DNA of 17,405 nt, taken from the NCBI GenBank assembly GCA_014885115.2, contig WKLE02002988.1:1-17405 (forward strand), in the 5' to 3' direction. Below are positions 1 to 10,546 of this stretch, piece by piece. Each line of letters begins with the position of its first letter. Position 1 is the stretch's first letter. The notes beneath the pieces are model-generated. The model was not told the origin of the DNA. It saw only the letters and a list, made by a program, of their open reading frames with translations, and did not search any database. A program made the translations under genes and the position numbers. This DNA comes from Asterionellopsis glacialis (taxonomy: Eukaryota > Bacillariophyta > Plagiogrammaphyceae > Rhaphoneidales > Asterionellopsidaceae).

Positions 1-262
1 TTACGCTGGCAAGGATGGTGACTTCAAAGATTGTGTCGACTTTGATCCACTTCACGGCAACGGTGTTGTTTCGAAGCAAGGGCACTCAAACGAGTTGACA
101 GACTTTGATGCTCCCCTATACAGGGCCAAGGCTGCAGGACACATCATTCCTGCTGGAAACCCCACCATACTGGATCATGAAATTGTCGTTGATGACGAAT
201 GCTACATGGGCAAGGACGGCACCTTCACTGCGTGTGTAGATTTTGATCCTCTTCATCCTTAA
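1..262 (+). CDS. 3' end of an unrecognised protein with a repeated GKDGxFxxCVDFDPLH motif (partial)
   Basis: An open frame enters from the left edge (first full codon at 2-4) and stops with TAA at 260-262, giving 86 visible residues. Two copies of one motif are seen: YAGKDGDFKDCVDFDPLH at the left edge and CYMGKDGTFTACVDFDPLH at the extreme C-terminus, about 66 residues apart. The first base of the window is T, which would fit a Cys codon before the first Tyr, so each unit may be C-Y-x-G-K-D-G-x-F-x-x-C. Between the units lies a 48-residue stretch without obvious low complexity. The paired cysteines suggest a small disulfide- or metal-stabilised unit, but that is inference. I do not recognise the family; more copies may lie upstream of the window. 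Codon use and the conserved repeat make a real coding end likely. Confidence 0.72.
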   Translation, partial: YAGKDGDFKDCVDFDPLHGNGVVSKQGHSNELTDFDAPLYRAKAAGHIIPAGNPTILDHEIVVDDECYMGKDGTFTACVDFDPLHP

Positions 263-366
263 GAATTTGGCTAATGGAATATTTTCTCAGTACTAGAGGC
301 TGAAGAACAAGTTTCAGCGGGGAAATAAAAATCTATAGTTCAAACTTATATTACGTAGTAGCATCT
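263..366. other. Shared 3' region between convergent genes
   Basis: This 104-nt stretch separates the TAA of the upstream plus-strand gene from the stop codon of GCN1 on the minus strand. An AATAAA at 324-329, about 62 nt after the plus-strand stop, is a candidate polyadenylation signal for that gene. No matching hexamer is seen for GCN1 here, so its transcript may run into the neighbouring gene. Confidence 0.5.
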
Positions 367-3300
367 TCAATCGTCATAACTGACAGACTTAATGCGTGTG
401 AGTACCTTTGTGTAAAGAGATTTTGCAGCCTTGGAATTATCAAAGTTTGCAATGTCCTGATAGGATTCTAGTCCTGCTTCACCGTTTGCAACATCAAATG
501 CTAACCATAATACGTCATTGAAGGAAAATTGCACACGCTGAGCTCCACTCATAGCCATTTGTAGGCAGGCATCTATCAATGCCTTACCCATCAGCGAAAC
601 ACCATCAGCATCACTCAATATGAGTGCCAGACAGAGACCTCGTCCTACTGAACGGTGGACCTCCATCCGTTCTTGGTTGTCTCTCAGAATATTGAGTAGT
701 AGAGGTTCAACTTCTCGCAGCTTTGAGCTGGAATCCGAATTGCTTCCAACCACAGCGCCAATAGCAACACATGCTGCTTCTTTGACAGCGCTTTTATCAT
801 CCTTCATATACTTTGTGATGAGTTCCGTAACTCTAGCAATTGCTCTTTCGTCAATATCAGCAGCCACAGATGAAGCCATAATTCGACGGCACGCGCAAGC
901 TTTCCCGTGACGAACGTCGCTTGAGTCATCCGAACCCGTAAGGATTTCGTTTTCGATGACATCGTTTGCTGTATCGCTTCCCAAAATCTCACAGGCGGCT
1001 CCCATCACCTTGCCTGCCGCCTCCCGAACGCCTTCGTCTTCATGGCACATTAATTCCTTACTGGCGTCAAGAGCAGATGGAATGCTGTCCGGAAGTTTGG
1101 CTTTCTTCCCTCCGTTCTTGAGAACTGTTGCAAGAGCCTCGAGAGTTGCCGCTTGGACTGCTGCGACTCCAGCAGTCTCGGCAGAGCTTCCGCCACTTTT
1201 TCCCAGAGATGCTGCGACGAGTTCTTTAATAAGTGGATCAACACGCGTTGACAGTGGCATGAGCAATGCAAGGGCCCCGATCGCCTCCAGACGAACTTGT
1301 CGGGAAGGATCTGAAAGGGCCTTAACAAATGTAGTCTGGAATTGTGGAACAAATGCCCGAAGTGCTGGTCCTCCCTTCACCAGAACGAGACCTAAAGTAC
1401 GTAAGATAGCGATTTTAACCGCCGATGGGTTACGATCACCTACAATACGCAACAGCGGACCTGTCATCTTTATAATGAGAGGGCCTGCAAGGTACTTGCT
1501 GGCTGTAAGATCAATGAGTTCTCCTAAACCCGCTGCAGATGCCTCACGGATCGTAGCATTACCGTATAGGATTCCTCTCTGATAAATGGGTAGCAGTGGT
1601 TCCAGACCTGAAATTGGATAGTGTACAAGAATGTGTTAGTAAGCGCACTGCGGATTATGCAAACAATCAAATGAAACATGATAACCAAAGCAGTTCAATC
1701 AGAAAGACTAATCTTGGACCTCATCGCCAAATGGCTTCGGAAACCGTAGTAAAATGTTCCTCATATTGAAACCTGCTGTTCTCTGCAATAAAAAAGTGTT
1801 CCATCGGCACATTTAGAGCTTACCTTTAGGTATGTTGAAACCGGGAAGAAGGAATTCTCCGTCGCCAACTCCTCCTTTTCGCCGACGAGCATCACTGACC
1901 ATACTAGCAATAAGATTCCTAATAAATTCAACATGGTCAACAAGCTCTTCCGCAGGAACGTGCTTTGAAAGAGCTTTGAAGGCTGCGTTGGCGGCCTTCA
2001 GAACCTCAGTATTCTCGTCATTAAAGCGATACAGGAGCTCTCGCAAAATAATGGGGATCTGCTCGTAGAAATCTGTCTCGTCTTTACCTAGAAGAAAGAT
2101 GATGATCAGAAAAGAGTTAGAAACGGAAAAAGGACAAAAACTAAAACAATTGTTTGCACTTGTTTGTCAGGCAGAAATCTCATATGTAGAACCCCTCATG
2201 AAGTCTCATTAGGCAGAGATTCAATAGGGTATTTTGAGTTTTTTCGATCATCCAAACGTGACGAAGTCCATTGAACGACCCCCACTAACATTGACTTACG
2301 TTCTTCAACTGTGATCTGCATCATCCAGCAACCCTCTTTACGAACACCTGCTCTGTCACTCCCACACTTGCTTGCAATTTCTCCAATGAGCCAATTCACT
2401 CCTGTCTCTTCTACGCTGCCGCAAATAGATCTTGCACAATCACGAATTGCTCCTTGTCGAATACTTTCGTCTTCATCTCCGTCTGCCTCAAAGAAGTCCG
2501 CAAGCTCTGTTATAAAGGTTGGTATGATTGTATTAAAGTGCATATGGATAGTTGCCCCTGTGACGGCAGCAATACCAGAGAGTGCTTCCGCGTGGCTCTT
2601 TGTGATGGGAGAGGAAATTAACCTTGGGATAATGTAGGGTAGAAGCTCTCTGCTGCGAATACTGAGAATACCTGTAATACCGTTGAGAGCGCGGTGTCGC
2701 CTATCCTCATCAGTGTCATCTTCAATGGCAACAAGCAATGACGGAACTATTTCATCAAGAGCTCTGTTGCCAACAACAGCATGTAAGCTTTGGAAGCAAG
2801 AAGATGCCATCTCTCGCACGCCTTCATCGTCGTCGCACAAGGCATCTTGTACAACTTTAACAATAATCTCGATGAATCGCATAATATTTTCTTTTGTAGA
2901 CCCTGAAATGACTTCTGACAAACCTACGCAAACTCCACGCCGTGTGTGTTCATCTCCAGTATACAAAGCATTGCGAAGAACTGGAATAATTGAAGGTAGC
3001 ACAGATTCGCCGAGTTTGCTTGTAATGTCTCCGAGACAGCGACCAGCAACCTGAGTCCTTTCTGGATGGCCACTCGCAAGGGCATCGACAACTTTACCAA
3101 CAAGCACTTGAAGAATGTCGCGTAGTGCGCGGGCTGTTACACTGACGACAGTTTTCCACACTTGAACTGCACTCTGTCGCACCACTGCAGCTGTGTCGCA
3201 ACGTGCTAGGTAGAGTCCACTCAATACTCTCTTCCTGGTATCGTTACCAAGAGCAAGGGCAATTTGTGCTTGAGCCCTTTCGGCCTTTCGAATGTCGTCC

Positions 3301-6300
3301 TGAGTATCACCGTCTCCTTTAACTACTGTAGTTCCACCAATCATACTAAGAAGATCACCAAGTAAGGTAAGAGAAGCAACTCGGATACGGTAATCTTCAT
3401 CGCTGAGACCCTCCTCAAGACTCGGAAGAATTTTGTCCACGTGAGCTTTTCCGTGGCTACGAACCAAGACACGGCCTGCTCTCAAAGCAACTTCTCGCAC
3501 TTGCTCGTTGTCGTCGGATAAACCACCTAGTAACGCTGGTAGCGAAGAATCTATGAGAGGAGTAAAGGACTGCCCAAGTGAAGTCGGCAAGAAGGTAAGT
3601 ACCCACAACACACCTTCTCGGGTACTTGGTTGGGGGTGTGTCCTCAAAGGCAAAATCTCTTCGTACATAACTTCTTCAACAACAGAAGCACCACCTGCTA
3701 CCAACAATTCTGTAAGCCCTTGACCTGCTCCACTACGTTCCGCGGAACTTATACTCTCGCTTCGAAGTGTTTCTATCAACCAAGATCGGAGATCGGGGAG
3801 TGTGTCTTCGCCAAGTCCTCTAGTCAACGCGCCTAGAGCCTTCGCGGACGTACTTCGCACATCTGGAATAGGATCCAACAAGACTGTCTTTAGGTCCGGA
3901 AGCAAAATCGGGAGGTAAGGGACAAAATCCCTAGGATCATCAATCATTGAACAGATGTTTCCTGAAATTAGGGCACCGTATCGTTTGGTTTTGGCTCCAC
4001 GATCGCGCAATCCTCGGTGAAGCACTGGAACGATTAGCGCAAGACTAGGAGAATCGATGGCGTGGAGGAATTCGGTTTCGATCAGTGCCTCTAGGGCTCG
4101 TGTTGTACCATCAGCGGGATCAGTCAGAGCCTTCAGCAAACTGGGTGCTATTTCGGACACTTCAGGGTTCTTAATTACCGTACTAATTTCATTCAGAGCC
4201 TCTTCAGCACTTGCTTTAACTTTTGGGTGAGTGTCACTGAATGCTTCAGTTAACTTCGGGACAACCTTTGGCAGTGCGCCAGCGAGCTGCTTGGGGGCAC
4301 AGTGACTCATGCTACCCAACATAACAATGGAAGCCTGTTTTGTTCTCCACGAAGGATCCTCGAATGATTTGAGAACTGCGGGCATGACTAGCTTCACACC
4401 ATGTGCAGAAAGTTTGCTCATGATCAGTCCGGCTGCGTTAGACGCTGCGGTCCGTACGTGGTCGCTGCTGTCACTGAATGTTTTGAGCAATGCAGGTAGC
4501 AGAACAATGACGTAGGGCTCAAAAAGCAAGCCAAGACGATCACTCAAAAGCTCAATAGCAAAAAGAGAACCTTCCTTAGCGCTGGAACTTCCAGACTCGC
4601 ATCCTTCTTCAAGCTTCTTCACGATTTCAAACTTCTTCAAAGTTGCAATTCCACTTCCCTTTACGGCAGCTGAAATACCGTATGCAGCTCCTCTCCTCAC
4701 CGCAAGAGTTTCACCATAAAGACAATCTTTGATCAAATTCGAGAGAATATCTTCAATACGATCCTGAGTATTTCCTTTCTTCATTAGTTTTGCTAGACAT
4801 GCTGCAACACTTGATTGAACACCCTCGCTGGGAGTTTTAAGTGCATCTATGAGCATGTTGATGGTATTATCGATCTTTTCTGCGTTTTCGGCTCCCTTCA
4901 AATGCAATGCAACAGAGCCTAAAGCTACAACTGATCCCTCTTTTCTACGATCAGAGGCATCGACATCGCGGGGAATCTTCTCTGTCGGCAAATCTCCAAG
5001 GCATTTCTCATCTGCAACGCCTGTAGTTAATATGGCCTCTAAGTGAGGCAAAAGGAATGCAATTGCCTCATCTGACGATCCGTTTGATGCAATGACATCA
5101 CGAAGCGCATTGCGGGCACCACCTTGAGCCCCCGCATCGCCGTCTGCAAGGCCATACGCAGTGAGAAATCCAGAAAGTATCTTCAGTGTTGGAAGCTCAA
5201 ACTGGACATTTGCCGACGAGCCTGTAAGTGCCGCAATCGAACGGATCACTCCTAGACGGATCGCTAGCTTTTCAGGCGAATCTTTTTCGGCGTCGCTAAC
5301 TTTAGCCTTGGACACAAATTGTTTTGCAAGATCGACTTCGTCGATTGTTCTTTCCTTCTTGGGCTTGAGTAGTGCAGAGTTTGCACTAATTTTCTTTTTC
5401 TTTATGCCTGTTTTTGGCTGCCCTATACCAGCAACAGCAAGCGCTGATTTCTTCATCGGCTTTTTCTTAGGTAAGCCAGTTACAATCTTGGGTGTTTTTT
5501 TGGGAGCCACAGGTTTTGCCACAGCCTTGGCAGATGCTGGTGGCGGCAAAGCTGTCTTCACCTTTTCATCTCCGAAAGCAGAAGGATAGTTTTGGATGTA
5601 GGTTTGGCAGATCTTAATAACGTTTCGTTCGATTGAGGTAGGATGCATTCCCATGGCATGTGCGTAGGCATTTGCAGATGATTCTGCAATGGTTTTGTCA
5701 GAATGACTGAAGAGAGGTAGAAGAGGAATAGAGTACATGATTGATGGAGGTGGTAACGACGAGGCATCATCTTCACCATCTATACCATTGGCTATACGCC
5801 AAGCCTTACGTGCTTCAGAAGAAATACTGTCGTTTTTTTCAAAACAATTTATCCAAATTCGGTTCTCGACGAGAGGATTCTTCTTAATGAGTTTTGGATG
5901 ATCTCCTGCGATAGCTCCCAATGCAATCATTGCTCCTGTACGGCAATTTTTGTTGCCTAGAGCACCTCGTTCGTCGAGCAGAGGCGCAAGCTCGGCAGTG
6001 CTAAGAGATCCATCTGTGCGATAACATGCTACAAGCGCCTCTATCGGGGTTGGGTCCACAAAGGTTTGAGATCTATCGTGAGAAAGTACTTCCAACACGC
6101 TTATGGCAATATCCTTGCGAAGAGGTGTGACATTCTCGTCAACTTCCTCTCCAGTCAACATGTCCATGTGTCTATAAAGAACGCGCAAAGCGGCCTCGCA
6201 TCCTGGTGCAGTTCTTGGCCCAGTTAGAGCAGCTCTCAAAACCGGCAGCATCAAAACAAAAGAAGGTCCAGATAGACTATCGCCAAACTCATCCATTTCG

Positions 6301-9300
6301 TAGATAGCAACAGCAGCCGATGCACAAGGAGATGGAAGGGCGGACACCAAAATATTGTCCGCAGTCGTACCATGACAACTTATGGCGACAGCACGAGCTA
6401 ATGTTGGTGCGTGAACTTCATCAATCTCGTAAACACAAGAAGCAAGAGTAGATAGTGTATTTACACTTTTGCTCTTTAATTCAGCAGAACCACTGATTGC
6501 CTTGCACTTTGAAACTGCAGTGACAATAACGGTTTGGTAAAGAGCAGGTATGCAAGAATTTCCCACTTCGATGTCTGATAAGCAAAGGCATTGAACTGCA
6601 GATAAAGTGCGAGAAAACAAACCATTTAAGATCCCTTCTATCCGTTGCCTCTCTTTTGATTGTTCTTCCACGAGTTTCTTATCCTCAGGGGTCAAGAATA
6701 CATTTGTGGATTGAGATTTTTCCTGCTTCTTTTTAGCTTGAAGCTCTTTCTTCATTTGTCGCTCCCATTCTTCGTCTTCAAAAGAACTTCCGAAATTTCC
6801 CTTTCGTCGACTCTTGCCACCACTTCTCTTTTTTTCTACATTCTGTACCTTATCAGTTGCTTGCGCGGCGTCGCTGTCTGCCTCAGTGTTGGGACGGTAT
6901 GGAACACCAGGCTTACTCTTGTACAAATCTAAATCTGATTCGGTAAGAGCTTCTACCTTTGCCAAAGCAGATTTCAAGCTTAAATTAAAACGAGAAGAGA
7001 TTTCAGTTGTGCAGAATGATCTAGCAAATACATATTTTTTCATATCCTCATCTTCGGGATCGTCATATGATGGGTCAAAATTGCTAGCAATACCGCCCAT
7101 TGACGTAACAAAGCTTAGTGCTGACTGGTGCACAGCAACACTAATCACATCGCTATCACCTTTGGACTCGGACGGTTCGCTGTTGTCGATTTGGTAATAC
7201 AGGCAAGCACAGCTCGACACCATATCTGCCAGAGTAGACAAGAGTGTTGAATCTTTTTCGCTTTCTGCCATTGGCAATACTACATCATCGAGCAACTGAA
7301 TTGTCCTAGACACAAGGCCACTCCGTTGTCTACCAAGGCCTTTGAGTGTTGTTCCAACATGCGTCAATAACAAGGCTTGTGCCAATCCCTTGCTGGTAGT
7401 GGTGTGCGCTGCCAATCGATGAGCTACTCTCCGTATTGCATTAGGGTCCATTCCCATATGCGGTGCGGTTGGACTCAGTTGACCCTTCACTGAAAGCTTC
7501 GCAAAAGATTCGTCGATGGGTGTAAAGGCTTCGCGTGCTTCCCGAGTTTCGTTCAGAGATGATGCCAATTCTTCTGTCGCGAGGGAATGATCGTTGACTT
7601 GGGCCATGAGAGCTTCTAGAAGGGCATCAGCTGCAGTTGTTTCGTACGTGATCACGGTCTGTACAGAAGCTAGAATCGCTGTAGAAGGAAGATCACATGC
7701 TGTTGCAGGGTGGGTGATGCATGCTGCCAAGGCTCTAGCGGCAGAAGTAGTTTCTTTCTCACCAATAATTGCCAACAAGGGCGATGCCTTTTCACCATAC
7801 GCTTCTTTTGCCAAAAGTTTGGCATAAAGTGCAATGGTACGTGGAAGCACTTGCGCAGCAATTGGATTGGTAGCCACGGCGTCCGTCATTGACTTTCCAA
7901 ACAAGAAAGAAGTCTTTGAAAGCTTTAAAGACCCAGCTGCTAGTACCTTTTTGACTGAAGCTTTCAAGGTAAGAGATCCGGATGCAAAGGCATAGACAAG
8001 ACATAGATATGATGATATCAGACCTTCGACAAGAGGGACTGAGCTAGTGGCACTGTATTTTTTCATCGAAGCTTCAACTACAGTTAATAAGCCCTTTCCA
8101 AAAGCAGCGTCATTCCAAAGATCCAACACGATGGACTCGAGCACGTCTTCGTTGACAGAAACAACCAAGGCACCAAGCGATTGAATACAATCTGCGGCAT
8201 TATTTTTGACAGCTGGTACTCGAAGCAAAGCAAGGGCCTCATCGTACCCATTATTTGATCCTCCATGACGTTTCGCCACGACCATCCATTTCAACATGGC
8301 TTCCAGGCCAACCGTTTTGGCTGCTGCTGACTTTTTATTTTCCTTGGAAACCGCAGTGGATAATGCAGAAAGAAGTGTCGACAGTACTTCAGTGCTTAAT
8401 TCAGCATCACTACTCGTATGGCAGGCAATCTCTAACAATGCAGCATAGGCACCCTGTCGATGGTCTGGTTGTATGAGCGCAGCTGTTGACGTGATGGCCT
8501 TGGCTAAGGCGGCCGTAATTTTAGGTACAGCTTCGTCGTGTTTGGACGAACCAAGCAAAGCTAAGCGAACAATAGTATCACGTGCCATTTCTCTCAAATT
8601 CTCTTTCGGAGATTTCAGCTGCTTTACCAAGGTCGTCAGAAATTGCGTATCTCCATCAAGTTGGTCTGATATCGACTGTAAGGCTTGAGCATCCTTCAAC
8701 CCGTCTAAAATAGCCTTGATAGTTTCAAAGGCCCGTTCGGGATTAGCTTTAAGTTTCAGTCCCATAATTGATGCCAGTGAATTATCCCATTCTGCTTGTG
8801 TCACCTTCTGAAGGAATAGTTGCATTGATGCAATCTCCGATGCAGGTGCAAATGTTGTCTGAAGAGTTTTTTCTAAAAACAGTTCAAGCCATGCAGCTCG
8901 AGCTTCATCGTCTTCTTCGGTGTTTATGACAGATCCAAGAGCAAGAGCAGAAGCATACGCAGGAGATGAAGCTTCCTTGGCAACTTTCAACAAGGATTTT
9001 GCCATTGTTTGCTTTTTGGTATTTGAGGTTTGTTCTAACCGTTGCCGACATTTTTCTGCGAGAGCTGGTGATGTATTATCCGCTTGAGCTAAGACTTCAC
9101 ATAACCCAAGGCACAAACCAGCCATGGTCTCCTCTTCATTGTCAGTACATGTTTCCAAAGCTATACAGTATAAAGAAGTGATACGCTTGAAGGCGTGTAT
9201 TGATCTACGTGGTATTGCTGCGACATGATTGATTCCGGCATTGCAATTGTGAAAGGAAAAATGAATTGTGAGAAAAACAATGTGAGGACAAGAAAAGAGG

Positions 9301-9541
9301 ATGTTTTGATTTACGTAGAAACCAGTAAAGAAATCTACGAGTGGAAACGAGTGGTGCTCTCACCGTTTAACTTGTTGGCGCCTGATGCGAGGTCCAAACG
9401 GGCTTCTGCGGATTCGGAAATGAGAGCGGTTGCACGATCGACAAAATTTGCTCGAATTTTAGATGGACGTGAATCTAAGGTGCCTGATGCAAGCACACGT
9501 ACAAGAGCTTGCAACGATAGATCATCAGGATTATCCATCAT
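367..9541 (-). CDS. GCN1: GCN1 homologue, HEAT-repeat activator of the eIF2-alpha kinase GCN2 (4 exons)
   Basis: Exons read 9541-9364, 9160-2300, 2087-1824 and 1607-367, joining in frame to about 2847 residues, close to the 2670 or so of yeast and human GCN1. In those organisms GCN1 binds stalled or collided ribosomes in the cytosol with GCN20 and relays uncharged tRNA to GCN2. The frame is HEAT-like helical repeats throughout. The best match is the eEF3-like core at about residues 1500-1840, with the hallmark segments WRTKQASIVMLG, CAPKQL, VPKLTEAFSDTHPKVKASAE, IDSPSLALIVP and SAKALGALTRGLGE. A conserved segment RRGVCVGLSEV near residue 2131 lies where the RWD-binding (GCN2-contacting) domain is expected. 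A charged, coiled-coil-prone stretch covers about 830-900. A Lys/Pro-rich linker at about 1262-1332 looks inserted relative to animal GCN1. The start ATG at 9541 sits in ACCATG; a second ATG follows directly. TTG, not ATG, opens the in-frame part of exon 2, so exon 1 is needed for a start. Confidence 0.95.
1608..1823 (-). other. GCN1 intron 3 (216 nt, phase 1)
   Basis: The donor GTAAGC follows CCTAAAG and the acceptor is CCAATTTCAG. The join makes a Gly codon and yields NIPKGLEPLLPIYQRGILYG, which continues into the last exon. The unspliced frame stops three codons into the intron. Confidence 0.92.
2088..2299 (-). other. GCN1 intron 2 (212 nt, phase 1)
   Basis: The donor GTAAGT follows GAAGAAC and the acceptor is a pyrimidine-rich TTTCTTCTAG. 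The join restores an Arg codon and yields VEERKDETDFYEQIP, a conserved GCN1 stretch. The unspliced frame stops within the intron at 2196. Confidence 0.92.
9161..9363 (-). other. GCN1 intron 1 (203 nt, phase 1)
   Basis: On the minus strand exon 1 ends ...AACG and the intron opens GTGAGAG and closes with ACTGTATAG before CTTTGGAAACA. Splicing joins G with CT to give an Ala codon and continues into the long HEAT frame. Read-through would stop after eight further codons, so splicing is required. Confidence 0.85.
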
Positions 9542-9644
9542 GGTCCACCTCCCTTGATCCTAACCAATATCTCCTAAATATCAGTCCTTATTGCTTGCTT
9601 TTTCGCTCTCGAAGAGAAAAAATCATTCTTGTGACACAGGGGGG

Positions 9645-9681
9645 GGGCGGACAACGCGCGGGCGGCACTGGAGGCGGGCGG
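9645..9681 (+). promoter_or_regulatory. Three evenly spaced GGGCGG boxes
   Basis: GGGCGG occurs at 9645-9650, 9660-9665 and 9676-9681, starts 15 and 16 bp apart, about 105-140 bp upstream of the GCN1 start codon. The sequence is certain. A role as GC boxes is inferred by analogy with other eukaryotes and is not established for diatoms. Confidence 0.4.
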
Positions 9682-9717
9682 ATCTCCATCCAGAGATCTC
9701 TTCGATGCCTGCCATCC

Positions 9718-9755
9718 GCGGGAAATAAGTCGATTGAATCCATTGCTGCGGGAAA
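9718..9755 (+). promoter_or_regulatory. Pair of E2F/DP-like sites (GCGGGAAA)
   Basis: Two exact GCGGGAAA sequences start at 9718 and 9748, exactly 30 bp apart. This matches the reverse complement of the E2F consensus TTTSSCGC. A third, weaker copy, GCGGGAAC, is at 10001-10008, about 120 bp before the start codon of the lumenal protein gene. Identity as E2F sites is inference from the motif. Confidence 0.4.
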
Positions 9756-10123
9756 CAATGCGCGTATTTGTACAGACAGTCAGTCATTAGGGGCTTTCGA
9801 CCGGTACAGTAATGTGTCAGCCAGACAAACACTGAAACCTCGAGATGTTCAAAGTAATCTAACCCTAACTTTAGACAGTCGTAAAACAATAGCGGCTGGA
9901 GGACCTGCCATCTGTAGAAAAGAGTCACACGAGACACAAAGCAAAGCAACAGATGACGTTTCTTTCCGCGTCAGACACAAAGAAAAACACAGAAAAAATG
10001 GCGGGAACTCGTCCACATGGAAAAATCCCATTTTCAAACAAACCCAAGAAGGAGCTAAAGTGAAAATCGCACAGTTCAAAGACCCTCGACAAACATACTC
10101 CGTAATACAGAATCGTTCAAATT

Positions 10124-10546
10124 ATGAAGATTACACAGATTTTGACTATTTTCATGGCTCTTCTAGTAGCAGGAAATGCCATGGTGATATCTTCTACGAA
10201 GAGTCGTCGACAGTTTCTCAAGAAGGCGGGTTTTGTGGCTGCTGGGGGTCTGCCCTTTCTCGGCGGTGTTTCTTCTGCTGGTGCACTCGATATGGATGCT
10301 TTCATCAATAAAGAACTTTCAACAGACAACACGAAAAAAGATCTATCGAAAGATGAAGCGCTATGTAGATTTGGGGAGCCTGGTCCCAAAAGGGGAGATG
10401 CTTGTGCACGTGCAGGTATGTCTACAAAAGGCAAAGGCGGTGGCGTTGATGCATACGGCAAGGCTGATCGTGGCGATTTCGTGAGGTGTAAAGCTGTATA
10501 TGTTATTGTAAACGACAAGTACGAGAAGCAATTCATCTGCAATTAA
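10124..10546 (+). CDS. Small four-cysteine protein with bipartite plastid and Tat signal, probable thylakoid lumen
   Basis: The frame gives 140 residues from ATG 10124. Residues 1-19 form a hydrophobic ER-type signal peptide with a possible AGNA cut. Residues 26-35 then read KSRRQFLKKA, a textbook twin-arginine (S-R-R-x-F-L-K) motif, followed by a hydrophobic Gly/Ala stretch and an AGA cut site at 52-54. This layout is known for proteins sent through a complex plastid into the thylakoid lumen by the Tat path. The predicted mature part is about 86 residues, with cysteines at 81, 94, 122 and 139 that could form two disulfides. The mature region includes ALCRFGEPGPKRGDACARAG and VDAYGKADRGDFVRC. 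I do not recognise a named family. One oddity is Met at +1 of the first cut site, where diatom plastid signals usually have Phe, Trp, Tyr or Leu. It shares its upstream region with GCN1 and converges on the armadillo gene. Confidence 0.82.
   Translation: MKITQILTIFMALLVAGNAMVISSTKSRRQFLKKAGFVAAGGLPFLGGVSSAGALDMDAFINKELSTDNTKKDLSKDEALCRFGEPGPKRGDACARAGMSTKGKGGGVDAYGKADRGDFVRCKAVYVIVNDKYEKQFICN

Larger units (their letters stand above)
9542..10123. promoter_or_regulatory. Divergent promoter region between GCN1 and the lumenal protein gene
   Basis: This 582-nt stretch lies between two start codons pointing away from each other, so it must hold at least part of both promoters. It has GC-rich patches unlike the other intergenic regions, including a run of nine G at 9639-9647, three GGGCGG boxes, three GCGGGAA sites and a TAACCCTAAC at 9860-9869. 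No TATA box is clear on either side. A 282-codon open frame crosses it but is judged spurious. Confidence 0.6.

Noticed and set aside
956..1582. A 208-codon open frame antisense to the last GCN1 exon
   Set aside because: It is the complement of a strongly conserved HEAT-repeat coding region and needs no separate explanation.
5161..5589. A 142-codon frame with Phe-rich runs antisense to GCN1
   Set aside because: The Phe runs are the complement of Lys codons in the basic linker of GCN1.
9463..10311. A 282-codon plus-strand open frame across the GCN1/lumen-protein promoter
   Set aside because: It starts antisense to GCN1 exon 1, crosses the G run, and ends inside the lumenal protein gene in another frame. 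Its composition is low-complexity with no domain, while both neighbours it overlaps are well supported.
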